64,000 bases of DNA, from assembly GCA_052034005.1 (NCBI GenBank), contig JBPOJB010000049.1, forward strand, positions 1 through 64,000, given 5' to 3'. The stretch is from JAAYDI01 sp052034005. GTDB lineage: Bacteria; Planctomycetota; Planctomycetia; Pirellulales; Pirellulaceae. Shown here one piece after another: positions 28,470 to 37,775 of the stretch. Numbering within the stretch: position 1 is the first letter of the stretch; the number at the start of each line of letters is the position of its first letter. A model generated the notes under the pieces. That model had not been told where the DNA came from, searched no databases, and worked only from the letters and a program-made list of their open reading frames with translations. The position numbers and the translations under genes were made by a program.

Positions 28470-30182
28470 ATGCGTTGGCGGCAATTCTTTCGGCGCAAGC
28501 CGCTCGAAAGGCTCCTGGCCGAAATGGCGGGCGAGGACCGGCTGCATCGGGTGCTCGGGCCGCTGTCGCTCACGGCGCTGGGTGTGGGGGCGGTCATTGG
28601 GGCGGGCATCTTCGCGATGACGGGCCGCGTGGCGGCCGAGGACGCGGGCCCCGCCGTGGTGGTCTCCTATGTCATTGCGGGATTCGCCTGCATGCTGGCG
28701 GCGTTCTGCTATTCGGAGTTCGCCGCGATGGTGCCGGTGGCGGGCAGCGCGTACACCTACACCTACGCGACGCTCGGCGAGTTCTGGGCCTGGATCATCG
28801 GTTGGGACCTGGTGCTCGAATACGCCATGTCCTGCAGCGTCGTGGCCGCGCATTGGTCGCATTATCTGAACGAGTTCCTCTGGATCAGTATCGGCTGGCA
28901 GATCCCGCCGCAGTTTCTCTCCGACCCCTTCACGCCCGTGATCGTTGACGGCGCGGCCCTGCCGGCGTACATCAACGCGCCGGCCATCCTGGTGATGGGG
29001 GTCGTCACCTGGGTCCTGGTCGTCGGGATTCGCGAGAGCGCGCTGACCAATACGGCGCTGGTCATCGTCAAGACGGCCGTCGTGCTGTTCGTGATCGTAC
29101 TGGGCTGGAGCTACGTGACCTACGCCAACTGGACGAGCATCCCGGTGGAGCAGCGCAAGGTATCGGACGTGACGGACTATCTGGAGCGCCATCCGGCCAT
29201 TGCGTCGCGCGTGCCGGAAGGCGCGGTCCACAGCATGACGACCGGCAGGCTTTTCCTGCAGCAGCATGCGGACATCGCGGCCTCGATGAGCGAATCGGAG
29301 CGTCTGGAGGTCGAGCAGTTGCCGCACGAGGCGAAGAAATGGGGGTTGCTGGGCGTGCTGGGGGTCCGGAAGTGGCTTCAGCCGCTCGACAACGCGATGC
29401 GCAATTCGTTCTTCCCTTACGGTTTCTCCGGGCTGATGATGGGGGCGGCGCTGGTGTTCTTCGCCTACATCGGCTTCGACTCGATTTCGACCCACGCGGA
29501 GGAAGCGGTGCGTCCGCAGCGCGACGTGCCGATCGGCATCCTGGCCTCGCTCGTCCTGTGCACGCTGATGTACGTGCTCGTGGCAGGCGTGATCACCGGC
29601 ATGGAGCCCTATCCGCAGATTGACCTGGAGGCATCGGTGGCGGCGGCGTTCCGCAGGCGGGCGGAGATCGACGGCAACCCGCTGCTGCGAGCCTCGGCCT
29701 GGCTCATTGCCCTGGGCGCGCTGGCCGGCATGACCAGCGTCCTGCTGGTGACGTTCCTGAGCCAGGCGCGGATCTTTCTGGCGATGGCGCGCGACGGCCT
29801 GCTGCCCCACGGCATCTTCGGCGTGGTCCACCCGCGCTACCGGACACCGCACCGCTCGACGATCATCACAGGGGTCGGCATGTGCCTGGTGTCAGGGCTC
29901 CTGCCGGTCCGGATGCTGGAGGAGATGGTCAACATCGGGACCTTGCTGGCGTTCATTCTCGTGTGTGCCTCCGTGCTGATCCTGCGGCGCACGCGCCCCG
30001 AAGTGCATCGGCCGTTCCGCTGTCCGTGCGTCGGGATCGTCGCGCCGCTGGGGATCCTGGTGAATCTGGCCATGATGGCCTTCCTGCCGCTCGACACGTG
30101 GCTGCGTCTGGTAATCTGGTTGGCAGTCGGGATGGCGATCTACTTCGGATACGGGTATCGTTACAGTCGGATGAGATCATGA
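28470..30182 (+). CDS. APC family amino acid permease with large loop insertion
   Basis: A 570-residue amino acid/polyamine/organocation carrier. After a short basic N-terminus it shows the APC signature GVGAVIGAGIFAMTG (residues 33-47) and then about 12 helices. A polar insertion of about 100 residues (about 225-325, starting after YVTYANW and including a VEQLPHEAKKWG stretch) lies between helices 6 and 7, where typical members have a short loop. The mid-protein FFAYIGFDSISTHAEEA motif resembles cationic amino acid transporters. The next gene overlaps its stop codon by 4 bp. Confidence 0.9.
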   Translation: MRWRQFFRRKPLERLLAEMAGEDRLHRVLGPLSLTALGVGAVIGAGIFAMTGRVAAEDAGPAVVVSYVIAGFACMLAAFCYSEFAAMVPVAGSAYTYTYATLGEFWAWIIGWDLVLEYAMSCSVVAAHWSHYLNEFLWISIGWQIPPQFLSDPFTPVIVDGAALPAYINAPAILVMGVVTWVLVVGIRESALTNTALVIVKTAVVLFVIVLGWSYVTYANWTSIPVEQRKVSDVTDYLERHPAIASRVPEGAVHSMTTGRLFLQQHADIAASMSESERLEVEQLPHEAKKWGLLGVLGVRKWLQPLDNAMRNSFFPYGFSGLMMGAALVFFAYIGFDSISTHAEEAVRPQRDVPIGILASLVLCTLMYVLVAGVITGMEPYPQIDLEASVAAAFRRRAEIDGNPLLRASAWLIALGALAGMTSVLLVTFLSQARIFLAMARDGLLPHGIFGVVHPRYRTPHRSTIITGVGMCLVSGLLPVRMLEEMVNIGTLLAFILVCASVLILRRTRPEVHRPFRCPCVGIVAPLGILVNLAMMAFLPLDTWLRLVIWLAVGMAIYFGYGYRYSRMRS

Positions 30183-31738
30183 CGGCGGACCAACAGACAA
30201 GCAGGACGACACTGGCCGATCTTTGCATGGGACTGGTGTGGCGCCGGCCGGCCGAATCGGCGGCGGAGCGCGCGCGGCGCCGGGTTACCATCTATCTGAT
30301 CCCCTACGTGTTCGTGCTGTACATCCTGGCGTACCTTGATCGCGTCAATGTGTCGGTTGCGGCGCTGGACATGGAGATGCCGGTCAGCCAGGGGGGGCTC
30401 GGTTTCTCGAAAGCGGTGATCGGATTCGGCGCGGGGGTCTTCTTCTGGGGTTACTGGATCCTGGAAGTCCCGAGCACGTTGAGCGTGTTGCGGTGGGGCG
30501 CCCGTTACGTGTTCGTGCGGATCCTGGTGCTGTGGGGGCTGGCGTGCATGCTGATCGGAACGATTGGCACGCCGCTGTCCGGCAAGCTGCTGGGCTGGCT
30601 CCCCGCGATCCATGTCGAGGCGGGCATCATCACCGGACTGGACGCCGCGGTGAACGCGCTCTTCGGCTCGCTGGCCCAGCTGTTCCGCCATTCCGAACCG
30701 TTGACATGGTTTCGCAGCCTGGCGGAGTTCTACAACGGGCTGCCCACCAACCCGGTGAACCAGTTTTACTTCTACCGGTTCATGCTGGGTTTCTTCGAAG
30801 GCGGCTTCTTCCCGTCCGCCATTCTGTACCTGTCGCTGTGGTTCCGCGCCGCCGATCGGGCCAAGGCCATTGCCAACTTCATGGCCGCCATACCCATCGC
30901 GACCGTCTTCGGGTTGCCGCTGTCCGGCCTGCTGCTGAAACTCGACTGGTGCGGCTGGCCCGGTTGGCGCTGGATCTTCATTCTGCAGGGCGTCCTGCCG
31001 ATCGTGGCGGGGATCGTCACGCTCTTCGTCCTGCCCAACCGGCCGGAAGACGCGAAGTGGCTGCGGGACGACGAGCGGGAGAGTCTGCTGAGCGAGCTGA
31101 AGCAGGAGGCTTCATCCAAAGGCGGGCATTTCAACATCCGAGTTCTGCTCTCCCACCTGGGGGTCGTCCTGCTGCTGACCACCGTCTACTTCTGCTTGAA
31201 CGTGTTCAGCTATGGGCTGAGCATGTTCATGCCGGCGATCATCAAGTCGCAGTCGGGCGCCGGCAACCTGGTCTCCAGCGTGCTGGCCGCCCTGCCCTAT
31301 GTCATGGCGCTGGTGGGGATGCTGCTCAACGGCTGGCATTCCGATCGGACCGGCGAGCGGATCGTGCACGTCTCGGTGCCGCTGGCCTGCCAGGGCGTGG
31401 GCATCATCATTGCCGCCGCCACCGACGGCATGTGGATGCTCCCGGTGCTGGCGATGATCCTGATCGTCGGGACCAACTTGTACGCGCACTTGCCGGCCTT
31501 CTGGCCGATCCCGACCATGTTCCTGGGCGCCACGGCGGCGGCGTCTGCCATCGGGTTCATCAACATGGTCGGCAACCTGGGCGGCTTCGTGGGCCCCTAC
31601 ATCGTCGGGCGCACGGCGGACCAGCACGCCACGTTTGCCCATGCGCTCTACCGGCTGGCGCCGTTTCCCATCGTGGCCGCCAGCGTCATCCTGGTGGTCG
31701 CGCTGTACCGGCGTTCTCGACCGGAGAAAGCCGCGTGA
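30179..31738 (+). CDS. MFS transporter of the anion:cation symporter type, with insertion
   Basis: A 519-residue major facilitator carrier resembling the ACS (phthalate/hexuronate permease) group: YLDRVNVSVAALDM in helix 1 and GFFEGGFFPSAILYLSLWF in helix 4. Between helices 3 and 4, where family members have only a tight turn, an insert of about 70 residues (about 130-200) adds a hydrophobic or amphipathic segment. The start overlaps the upstream permease stop (ATGA), so the two are translationally coupled. It likely imports an organic acid; the substrate is unknown. Confidence 0.85.
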   Translation: MTADQQTSRTTLADLCMGLVWRRPAESAAERARRRVTIYLIPYVFVLYILAYLDRVNVSVAALDMEMPVSQGGLGFSKAVIGFGAGVFFWGYWILEVPSTLSVLRWGARYVFVRILVLWGLACMLIGTIGTPLSGKLLGWLPAIHVEAGIITGLDAAVNALFGSLAQLFRHSEPLTWFRSLAEFYNGLPTNPVNQFYFYRFMLGFFEGGFFPSAILYLSLWFRAADRAKAIANFMAAIPIATVFGLPLSGLLLKLDWCGWPGWRWIFILQGVLPIVAGIVTLFVLPNRPEDAKWLRDDERESLLSELKQEASSKGGHFNIRVLLSHLGVVLLLTTVYFCLNVFSYGLSMFMPAIIKSQSGAGNLVSSVLAALPYVMALVGMLLNGWHSDRTGERIVHVSVPLACQGVGIIIAAATDGMWMLPVLAMILIVGTNLYAHLPAFWPIPTMFLGATAAASAIGFINMVGNLGGFVGPYIVGRTADQHATFAHALYRLAPFPIVAASVILVVALYRRSRPEKAA

Positions 31739-31768
31739 AGGAGAGAGCCGGCCTGCCGGTGAGGCGTG

Positions 31769-33172
31769 CTATGGACTGGGCTTGCGCGGTCGGACCCAGG
31801 TTTGGTTCCTTTTGTAACGCTGCGCCCGGTCGATCACGGTCGCGTCCTGGCTGATTTGAATGACCTGGTCCAGGGCCTGCAGGAACTCGTCCTTGTGCGC
31901 TTCGCGCAAGTTGCGATGGTGCGCAAGTTCGACCACGGCCAGGCATGCTTGCTGGGCGAGCGCCGGTTGGTCCAGGTAGGGCCGGAGGAACCGCAGCGTC
32001 TCAACGGCCCGGATCGCCGAAGCGCGTTGCAGCACCAGATGCCGCTCGGCGTCGCGTTGGCACGCTGCCATGGCCTGGCCGAGCAGTTCCAGCCTCTGGC
32101 TGTCGGGCCGGCCGTCGGGCAACGAGGCGACGCGGATCACGGCCCGCAAGGCCCTGGTTTGATGGTCCGCGTGCGCATCGTTTCGGGCCAGCTCGATCAA
32201 CCGCGGCGCGATCGAGGCGTCGGGCCAGTTGCACAGGGCGCGGACTCCCGCGTCGTGCACCGCGGGATCGGCGCTGCGGATGGCGGCCTCCACCGGCGGC
32301 AGCGCTGCGGGGCCGCCGATGCGCCCCAAGGTGGGCAGGATGACGGTGCGATCGCGCGTGTCGAGCGCGTCCATGGCGGCCAACAACGGCTCGGCGCGTT
32401 GTTCCGTATCGGCCAGCCGGCCGCAGACGAACATGATGGCCTTCTCGGCCGTTTCTCGTTCCCGGCCGGGAGCGGCCTTGAGCACGCCTTGCGCCAGGCC
32501 CGGCATGTGTTCCGGACCCGCCAATTGCCCGAGCGCCGCCATCGCCGCCGCACGCACCGACGGGTCGTCCGCCACGGCGGCTTCGAGCATCTCGGGGACC
32601 GTATCGGTCGCGCGGCGCGCGGCGAGGATCTCCAGCAGCGTCACGCGCAACGGCGGCGCCGCCTGGCGCATCGCGGCCGCGATCAGGCCCGGCACCGGCG
32701 CGCCGGAAAGCCGTATCAGACTGGCGCGCGCCGCCGCCTGTTCGGCGCCCGAGCCCTGCTCGAGCAGCCCGATCAGCGTCCCTGAATCGCCCGGCTCGCC
32801 GAGGAACCCCAAGGCCGAAATGGCCGCCACCCGCACCGACTCGTCGGAGTGGGCGGCCAGCAGCTCCACCACGGCCGGCCGCGCGGCGGAGTCGCCGCGA
32901 TCGGCCAGCGCGCCGAGCAAGCCCACCTGTGCGTCACGCGGCAGGCCCGGCAGCAGCGCGGCAAACCGCTCGGTCGCCGCGCGACCTGGAGACGCCGTGC
33001 GCACCTGCTCGAGCGCGATCGCACGCACATCCTTGTCCGCGTCATTCAGGAGCGTGGCGACCATCTGGGTCAGTTCGTCGCCGGCGTCCTGCTGAGCAGG
33101 CGACGGGTGCGCGCACGCCAGCGACAGCGCCAGCCACGCGGCGCAACCGGGCAGCAAGCGGATTGTCTTCAT
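31769..33172 (-). CDS. Exported HEAT-repeat protein
   Basis: A 467-residue protein with a signal peptide (MKTIRLLPGC..., cleaved near AQQ at 27-28) followed by a continuous alpha-solenoid of about ten HEAT repeats, such as DESVRVAAISALGFLGEPG and DPSVRAAAMAALGQLAGPE. It is probably a periplasmic scaffold; no catalytic motif is visible. GAGGAG lies 8 nt before the ATG at 33172. It starts 44 bp after the stop of a second, cytoplasmic-looking HEAT protein, in an operon led by a Gfo/Idh/MocA gene. Confidence 0.8.
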   Translation of the reverse strand: MKTIRLLPGCAAWLALSLACAHPSPAQQDAGDELTQMVATLLNDADKDVRAIALEQVRTASPGRAATERFAALLPGLPRDAQVGLLGALADRGDSAARPAVVELLAAHSDESVRVAAISALGFLGEPGDSGTLIGLLEQGSGAEQAAARASLIRLSGAPVPGLIAAAMRQAAPPLRVTLLEILAARRATDTVPEMLEAAVADDPSVRAAAMAALGQLAGPEHMPGLAQGVLKAAPGRERETAEKAIMFVCGRLADTEQRAEPLLAAMDALDTRDRTVILPTLGRIGGPAALPPVEAAIRSADPAVHDAGVRALCNWPDASIAPRLIELARNDAHADHQTRALRAVIRVASLPDGRPDSQRLELLGQAMAACQRDAERHLVLQRASAIRAVETLRFLRPYLDQPALAQQACLAVVELAHHRNLREAHKDEFLQALDQVIQISQDATVIDRAQRYKRNQTWVRPRKPSP

Positions 33173-33216
33173 GGTGTTCGCTCCTCGGGGATGGACTCTG
33201 TGCCGCGCAACGGCGA

Positions 33217-33933
33217 CTAGCGGGACTGGCCGGCACACGCGAGCATGCCGCGGGTCGCCGCGAGCCGCACATGTTTCGGTTGGTCGTCGCCGACGTATCG
33301 CTTGTACACCGCCAGCGCTTCCGCTTTCTTGCCATCGGCCAACAGCCGTTCCGCGCAGGCGAGGCATGCATCGGTGGTGGCGGCCGCGACCTCCGCGTGC
33401 TCCGACCCGGCCTGGAGCAGGGCCCCGGTCGCGTCCGATGTGCGGATGTCGCCCAGCGCGAAAGCCGCGGCCCGCGCCACGGCCGGATCCGCATCGCTCA
33501 ACAGGCCGGCCAGCGCGGGGACGCTCTCGGCGTCCTGGCGCACGCCCAGCGAGCCGATGATGCCGATCTTCAGGTTGCCACTGACGCGCGGCAGCGCGCC
33601 GCGCAGCGCCGCGGCCGCTTCCGGCGCCGGGATCCGTTCCAGCGCGTAGCGGGCCATATGCGCGAGCTCTTCATGAGCCAGCAGTTCCGCCAGCGCGGAG
33701 ACGCAGGCTGCGGTGCCGACGACCATCAGCAGGCGGCAGACGACATCCTTCGCATCGCGCGAGATGTCGGATTGCAGCGCGGCCACCAGCCGGGTTTCCA
33801 GCTCGCGGCGCGCCTGGGCGTCATCGCGCGTGGCCACCACGGCCTCGTCCAGCGGCTTCAAGGGGTCGCGGTCCGTCCCCCAGTCATAGGTCTTCAGTGC
33901 TTCAAAAGCTTCAGTCAACGCATCGGGTTCCAT
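33217..33933 (-). CDS. HEAT-repeat protein without signal peptide
   Basis: A 238-residue alpha-solenoid with about five HEAT-type repeats, for example DPAVARAAAFALGDIRTSD. There is no signal peptide or membrane segment. It lies between the Gfo/Idh/MocA gene (39 bp upstream) and the exported HEAT gene (44 bp downstream), all on the minus strand. I considered a frameshift joining it to the downstream gene, but that gene has its own signal peptide and ribosome binding site. Likely a scaffold or partner protein; the function is unknown. Confidence 0.75.
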   Translation of the reverse strand: MEPDALTEAFEALKTYDWGTDRDPLKPLDEAVVATRDDAQARRELETRLVAALQSDISRDAKDVVCRLLMVVGTAACVSALAELLAHEELAHMARYALERIPAPEAAAALRGALPRVSGNLKIGIIGSLGVRQDAESVPALAGLLSDADPAVARAAAFALGDIRTSDATGALLQAGSEHAEVAAATTDACLACAERLLADGKKAEALAVYKRYVGDDQPKHVRLAATRGMLACAGQSR

Positions 33934-33972
33934 AGCAAGTCACCTTGTTCATGTCGGATTCGTGGGTGGGGA

Positions 33973-35193
33973 TCACAGTTGCCACGGCTCGCGGCGCGCG
34001 CGATCGAGGAAGCGGTTCGCCTCGTCGTCGCCAGGGAACTCCTGCGTGCGCGCGTCCCATTTCAAGGACCGCTGCAGGGTGTAGGCGATGATGCCCAGAT
34101 GGCTCACCATCACGGTGTTGACGGCCACCTCGATATCACGGAACGGCCGCTCGCGGGTCTTCACGCATTCGATGAAGTCCCCGTAGATGCCGCCGGTCCC
34201 CTTGTAGCCGGGAACCGGCTTGGCCGGCCGCGTCTCGCCGGGCGTGCCTTCGACCTGGAGGTTCTCCGTGTCCGGCTTGTTGTGATACAGGATCAGCCCG
34301 TTGGGATACCGGTAGGACAGATACTGGTGGCCGTTCTCGTCGTGGTACACCACCTCTTCCGGCTGCGTCTCGTAGACGTCCGCAGCGAATGTCGCGCCGC
34401 CGAAATGATGGGCGCCCCAGTCGGTCATGCCGCCGCCCGAATAGTCCTGGTACGAGCGCCAACTGTTCCCGCTCGTCCCGAAGTTCCCGTCGCAGCGCGC
34501 CGGGTTGTAAGGCGCCCAGGGTGCGGGGCCGAGCCACATGTCCCAATCCATGTCCGGCGGGACATCGACGGCCGGCAGGTTGCACGGCTGGGAGAGCGGG
34601 CCCACATTGACGTTGATCCACTTGAGGGTGCCTAACTCGCCCCCCCAGCACTTGTCGACGACGTCGCGGTAGTCTTCCAACACGCGCTGGCTGCCGCCCG
34701 ATACGACGCGCGCGTAGCGCCGGGCGGCCTCGATCATCAGCGGGCCCTCGCGCAAGGTGCGCGTCTCCGGCTTCTGGCAATACACGTCCTTGCCGCTGCG
34801 GCACGCTTCGATCACCATGATCGCGTGCCAGTGATCGGGCGTCGCGACATGCACCGCATCGATGTCCGTGCGGGCCAGCAGCTCGCGGAAATCGTTGTAA
34901 GCCTGGCAATCCGTATTGTCGTAGTGCCGATCCACCTTGTCCTTGGCCGCATCCCGAGCGCCCTTCCGCACGTCGCAGACGGCTACATACTGGACGTCCG
35001 GGCGGCCGAGGAACGCGTCCCGATCACCCGTCCCCATGTTGCCGATGCCGATGCCGCCCATCACGATCCGCTCGCTGGCCGGCGGAACACCCTCCTGGCC
35101 CAGGGCCTTCGAAGTGATCACATACGGCACCGCGAGTGCCGCACCGGCCGTCTGGAGAAACTCACGGCGCGTGGGATTGCGATATCTGCTCAT
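33973..35193 (-). CDS. Tat-exported Gfo/Idh/MocA family oxidoreductase
   Basis: A 406-residue NAD(P)-dependent oxidoreductase. A Tat signal (TRREFLQTAGAALAVP) covers about residues 8-32. The Rossmann domain follows, with GIGIGNMGTGDRDA as the nucleotide loop, VAVCDV as the acidic strand end, and VATPDHWH plus a downstream K-P (CQKPETRTL) as the catalytic-lysine region. The C-terminal alpha/beta domain includes WGAHHFGG. GAGGAAA lies 5 nt before the ATG at 35193. It heads an operon with two HEAT proteins. The substrate is probably a sugar; activity outside the cytoplasm needs a tightly bound cofactor (inference). Confidence 0.88.
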   Translation of the reverse strand: MSRYRNPTRREFLQTAGAALAVPYVITSKALGQEGVPPASERIVMGGIGIGNMGTGDRDAFLGRPDVQYVAVCDVRKGARDAAKDKVDRHYDNTDCQAYNDFRELLARTDIDAVHVATPDHWHAIMVIEACRSGKDVYCQKPETRTLREGPLMIEAARRYARVVSGGSQRVLEDYRDVVDKCWGGELGTLKWINVNVGPLSQPCNLPAVDVPPDMDWDMWLGPAPWAPYNPARCDGNFGTSGNSWRSYQDYSGGGMTDWGAHHFGGATFAADVYETQPEEVVYHDENGHQYLSYRYPNGLILYHNKPDTENLQVEGTPGETRPAKPVPGYKGTGGIYGDFIECVKTRERPFRDIEVAVNTVMVSHLGIIAYTLQRSLKWDARTQEFPGDDEANRFLDRARREPWQL

Positions 35194-35224
35194 GCGGTTT
35201 TCCTCATTGAGATGACGGAGGGAA

Positions 35225-35240
35225 TGACAATTGTCTGTCA
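35225..35240. promoter_or_regulatory. Possible operator upstream of the Gfo/Idh/MocA operon
   Basis: TGACA and TGTCA flank a perfect 10-bp palindrome (35226-35235) 32 bp before the start codon, which suggests a dimeric regulator site. This is a weak call. Confidence 0.25.
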
Positions 35241-35299
35241 GTGGTGAGCTGGCGGCCGAACGCCTGCCGGCCACGGCGGGTCCGGCCAGGCATCTTGCC

Positions 35300-35308
35300 A
35301 TCATACCA
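35300..35308 (-). promoter_or_regulatory. Candidate extended -10 for the Gfo/Idh/MocA-HEAT operon
   Basis: On the minus strand this reads TGGTATGAT, an extended -10, about 107 bp upstream of the Tat-exported oxidoreductase start. No convincing -35 is present. Confidence 0.3.
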
Positions 35309-35426
35309 TGTCCGATCCGGGAATACACGGGCGGCCGACGCCGCAATCCCCGGCGGACTTGCCCCCGGGGAGGCCCCGGCCGCGGGACCGTACGAGTCGC
35401 AGCGATCCGGCCGTCTGTCCGTCCGC

Positions 35427-37775
35427 TCACCGCGCAGCGAACTCGTACACGCGCACGTCCGCCGGGTCGAGCGTCACGTCCAGCCGGGCGCGGCCGTCGA
35501 CGATCCTGCCCGCGATGATCGACCCGTGTTCCTGGATCCGGCGGATAAACCCCGCGGAGGCCAGCGGGTAGTCGGGGCGTTGGAGGTGCACCCGCACAGG
35601 CATGGGTTCGTCGGTCACGTTGGCCAACACGACCGCCACGTCGCCGTCGGGCGCTTGCCAGGCGCCGGACAGCACGGCGGGCACGGCCTTGGAATACTCC
35701 TGGACCGCGTCCTGCTGACCCGCATAGATCGACAGCCGCGAGATGGGGATCTGGACGTCGCCCGTGCCGGTCGCGGGCGGGCGCAGGAACAGGCCGTCCT
35801 GCAGGTACTTGGCGGCACGCAGCCGCAGCCTGGCGATGCGCAGGACGAAATCCAGCTCCCCGCGGCGCGACTCCAATTGCTCGGGCAGGAAATTGGCGAG
35901 CGTCGGCTGTTGCCCCCAGACAAATGCCCTGCCCTGCTCCAGCCGGAATTGCCGGGCGAACTTCGCATCCAGCAACTCGAGCGGCCGCGCGGGCGCGTAT
36001 TCGGCCGGCCAGAGGTCATCGTATGGTGGACGAGTCAGTGACGAATAGTTGCCATAAAGAATCGCGCAGTCGTGGTAAACGGCCGTGAACAGGGGGATCG
36101 GCGTCCACTGGCCGGGGGCCGCATAACGCTCCATGCTCACCTGCAGGCTCAACATCAGGTCCAGATGGGGCAGCCACGCCTCGCCGCAGCCCTCGCCGGC
36201 CAAAGCCACCGGCCGGACGCTTTCCGTCCGGTGCCGGATGTCGGCTGCGAGCGCCTGGAAGCCCTCCAGCCACCAGGAGCCGCCGCCCAGCGGGTGGCCG
36301 TGCCCCGCATCGTAGCAGGCCAGGCTCGAACACGCCTGATCCATGTAAATGCCGTCGACCCCCAAGTCGCGCACGGCTTCGGCGGCCAGCCCCGCGTATT
36401 TGCTGCGCCAGAAGTCGGTCCCCATGCACATCGATGCGCACGGGACCCGCAGGAACGTGTTGTAGACTTCCGGCGTGACGGTGCCGTCCGCCGCCTTGAC
36501 CGCGTAACGCTCGGCCCCCTCGTCCACCCAGCTCCGCGTGGTCATACCCCACAGCCGCTGATTCATGTACACGATGGCGTGCAGGCCGCGCGCGTGCGAC
36601 GCGCTGACCGCACTGCGGAACGGGTCCGCGCCTTCACGCGGCGGCAGATACTCGGGAAAGCCCGCGTCATAAGCACAGCCGTGCCACCAGTGCCAGAACA
36701 CCGAGACCGGTACGCCCGCCGACTCCTGGAGCCGCGCGGCTGGAGGCAATACGCCGGGCGAGCGGCCGCGGTTCCATACCCACAGCCCCGTCTCCTTCAC
36801 CCAGGTGGGCGTCAAGCCGCGCCGCAGACGACTCTGCTCGACCCACGGTTGCTGTCGAGCCCAGGCCCGGTAATGCTCCGCTACCGTGTACCAGTCGCCC
36901 TGGAACAGCCGGACGGTCACTGCGTAGGGCGGCTCGAAGCAGTCGGTCGCACCGGTGCCCGGCGCCACATGGACCACCTCCAGGCCGAGTCCGCCGTGGC
37001 CGTCGCCGAACGCGGCGAACTGCTTGTGCAAGGCGGTCGTGTCGTCCGCCGCCAGCATCAGGCCCGCGCCCTCCGGGCAGTACAGCGCCAGGCACTGCAG
37101 GGACAACAGCCCCGGATAGGACCATTCGTGGCGGGCGCCGTGGTCCGATCGGTTGAGCAACTCCCGCGCCTGACCTGTCTGCTCGCCCAACCAGATCGGT
37201 ACTGCCAACACCTCGTCCGCCTGCAGCGCAAGGGCTGACAATCGCGGGTAATGCAACGCGCGCACCGCCTGATCGCTCAGGCCCTCCACGCGGATCCGCC
37301 AGCGACTCACCGCCGACTCCGGATCCAGCAGGACCCGGGCTGTCACCGCCAGGCCCGGCGCCGAGCCGCCGCCGAAATCGGCCCAGCGGATGGACAGTTC
37401 CGCACCGGACGCGGATCGTGTCAACGAAACCGCCCGGGCCTGCGACGGGAGCGCGGTCCGGCCGTCGACCAAGAGCAGCGACCACAGGTCGCACGGTGCA
37501 TCCGAATCCCGGTGGCGATGGCCGGTGGTTCGATCTTCAAGCGTGCTGAGCCCGCCGTCCGTCGCGTTGAACGTCAGGCGGACGGCCGCGTTCTCCAGGA
37601 CTTCCCCGCGCACGTCGGCCTGGACGCCCGGCAGCGACAACACAACGGCGACCACACATGGACTCAACCACCACATGAGCCGGCTCGCGCCGCCCGTCCG
37701 TCCGGCGGCGCCACGGCGGGAAGTCGCAGCGTGTGCGGCACGGGGGGAGCCGGTGACATGCGGGGGATTGCTCAT
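35427..37775 (-). CDS. Exported DUF6259-like glycosidase-type protein
   Basis: A 782-residue exported protein. Its N-terminal leader is long, with the hydrophobic core at about residues 34-52 (MWWLSPCVVAVVLSLPGVQA). A beta-sandwich domain (about 60-330) precedes a TIM-barrel-like region (about 340-650) with FWHWWHG, GVDGIYMDQACSS and a GEGCGEAW segment, then a C-terminal beta domain. The layout matches DUF6259-type proteins and resembles alpha-galactosidase-clan hydrolases. D in YMDQA and E in AGEGCG are candidate acids. The start overlaps the upstream PQQ-propeller stop (ATGA), so translation is coupled. Enzymatic activity is inference. Confidence 0.7.
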   Translation of the reverse strand: MSNPPHVTGSPRAAHAATSRRGAAGRTGGASRLMWWLSPCVVAVVLSLPGVQADVRGEVLENAAVRLTFNATDGGLSTLEDRTTGHRHRDSDAPCDLWSLLLVDGRTALPSQARAVSLTRSASGAELSIRWADFGGGSAPGLAVTARVLLDPESAVSRWRIRVEGLSDQAVRALHYPRLSALALQADEVLAVPIWLGEQTGQARELLNRSDHGARHEWSYPGLLSLQCLALYCPEGAGLMLAADDTTALHKQFAAFGDGHGGLGLEVVHVAPGTGATDCFEPPYAVTVRLFQGDWYTVAEHYRAWARQQPWVEQSRLRRGLTPTWVKETGLWVWNRGRSPGVLPPAARLQESAGVPVSVFWHWWHGCAYDAGFPEYLPPREGADPFRSAVSASHARGLHAIVYMNQRLWGMTTRSWVDEGAERYAVKAADGTVTPEVYNTFLRVPCASMCMGTDFWRSKYAGLAAEAVRDLGVDGIYMDQACSSLACYDAGHGHPLGGGSWWLEGFQALAADIRHRTESVRPVALAGEGCGEAWLPHLDLMLSLQVSMERYAAPGQWTPIPLFTAVYHDCAILYGNYSSLTRPPYDDLWPAEYAPARPLELLDAKFARQFRLEQGRAFVWGQQPTLANFLPEQLESRRGELDFVLRIARLRLRAAKYLQDGLFLRPPATGTGDVQIPISRLSIYAGQQDAVQEYSKAVPAVLSGAWQAPDGDVAVVLANVTDEPMPVRVHLQRPDYPLASAGFIRRIQEHGSIIAGRIVDGRARLDVTLDPADVRVYEFAAR

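Noticed and set aside
28404..29852. 482-codon minus-strand open frame over the APC permease
   Set aside because: Same reason: antisense to a clear transporter, with no motif of its own.
33172..33217. Frameshift joining the two HEAT proteins
   Set aside because: The downstream gene has its own signal peptide, ATG and GAGGAG, so two genes are more likely, though relatives should be compared.
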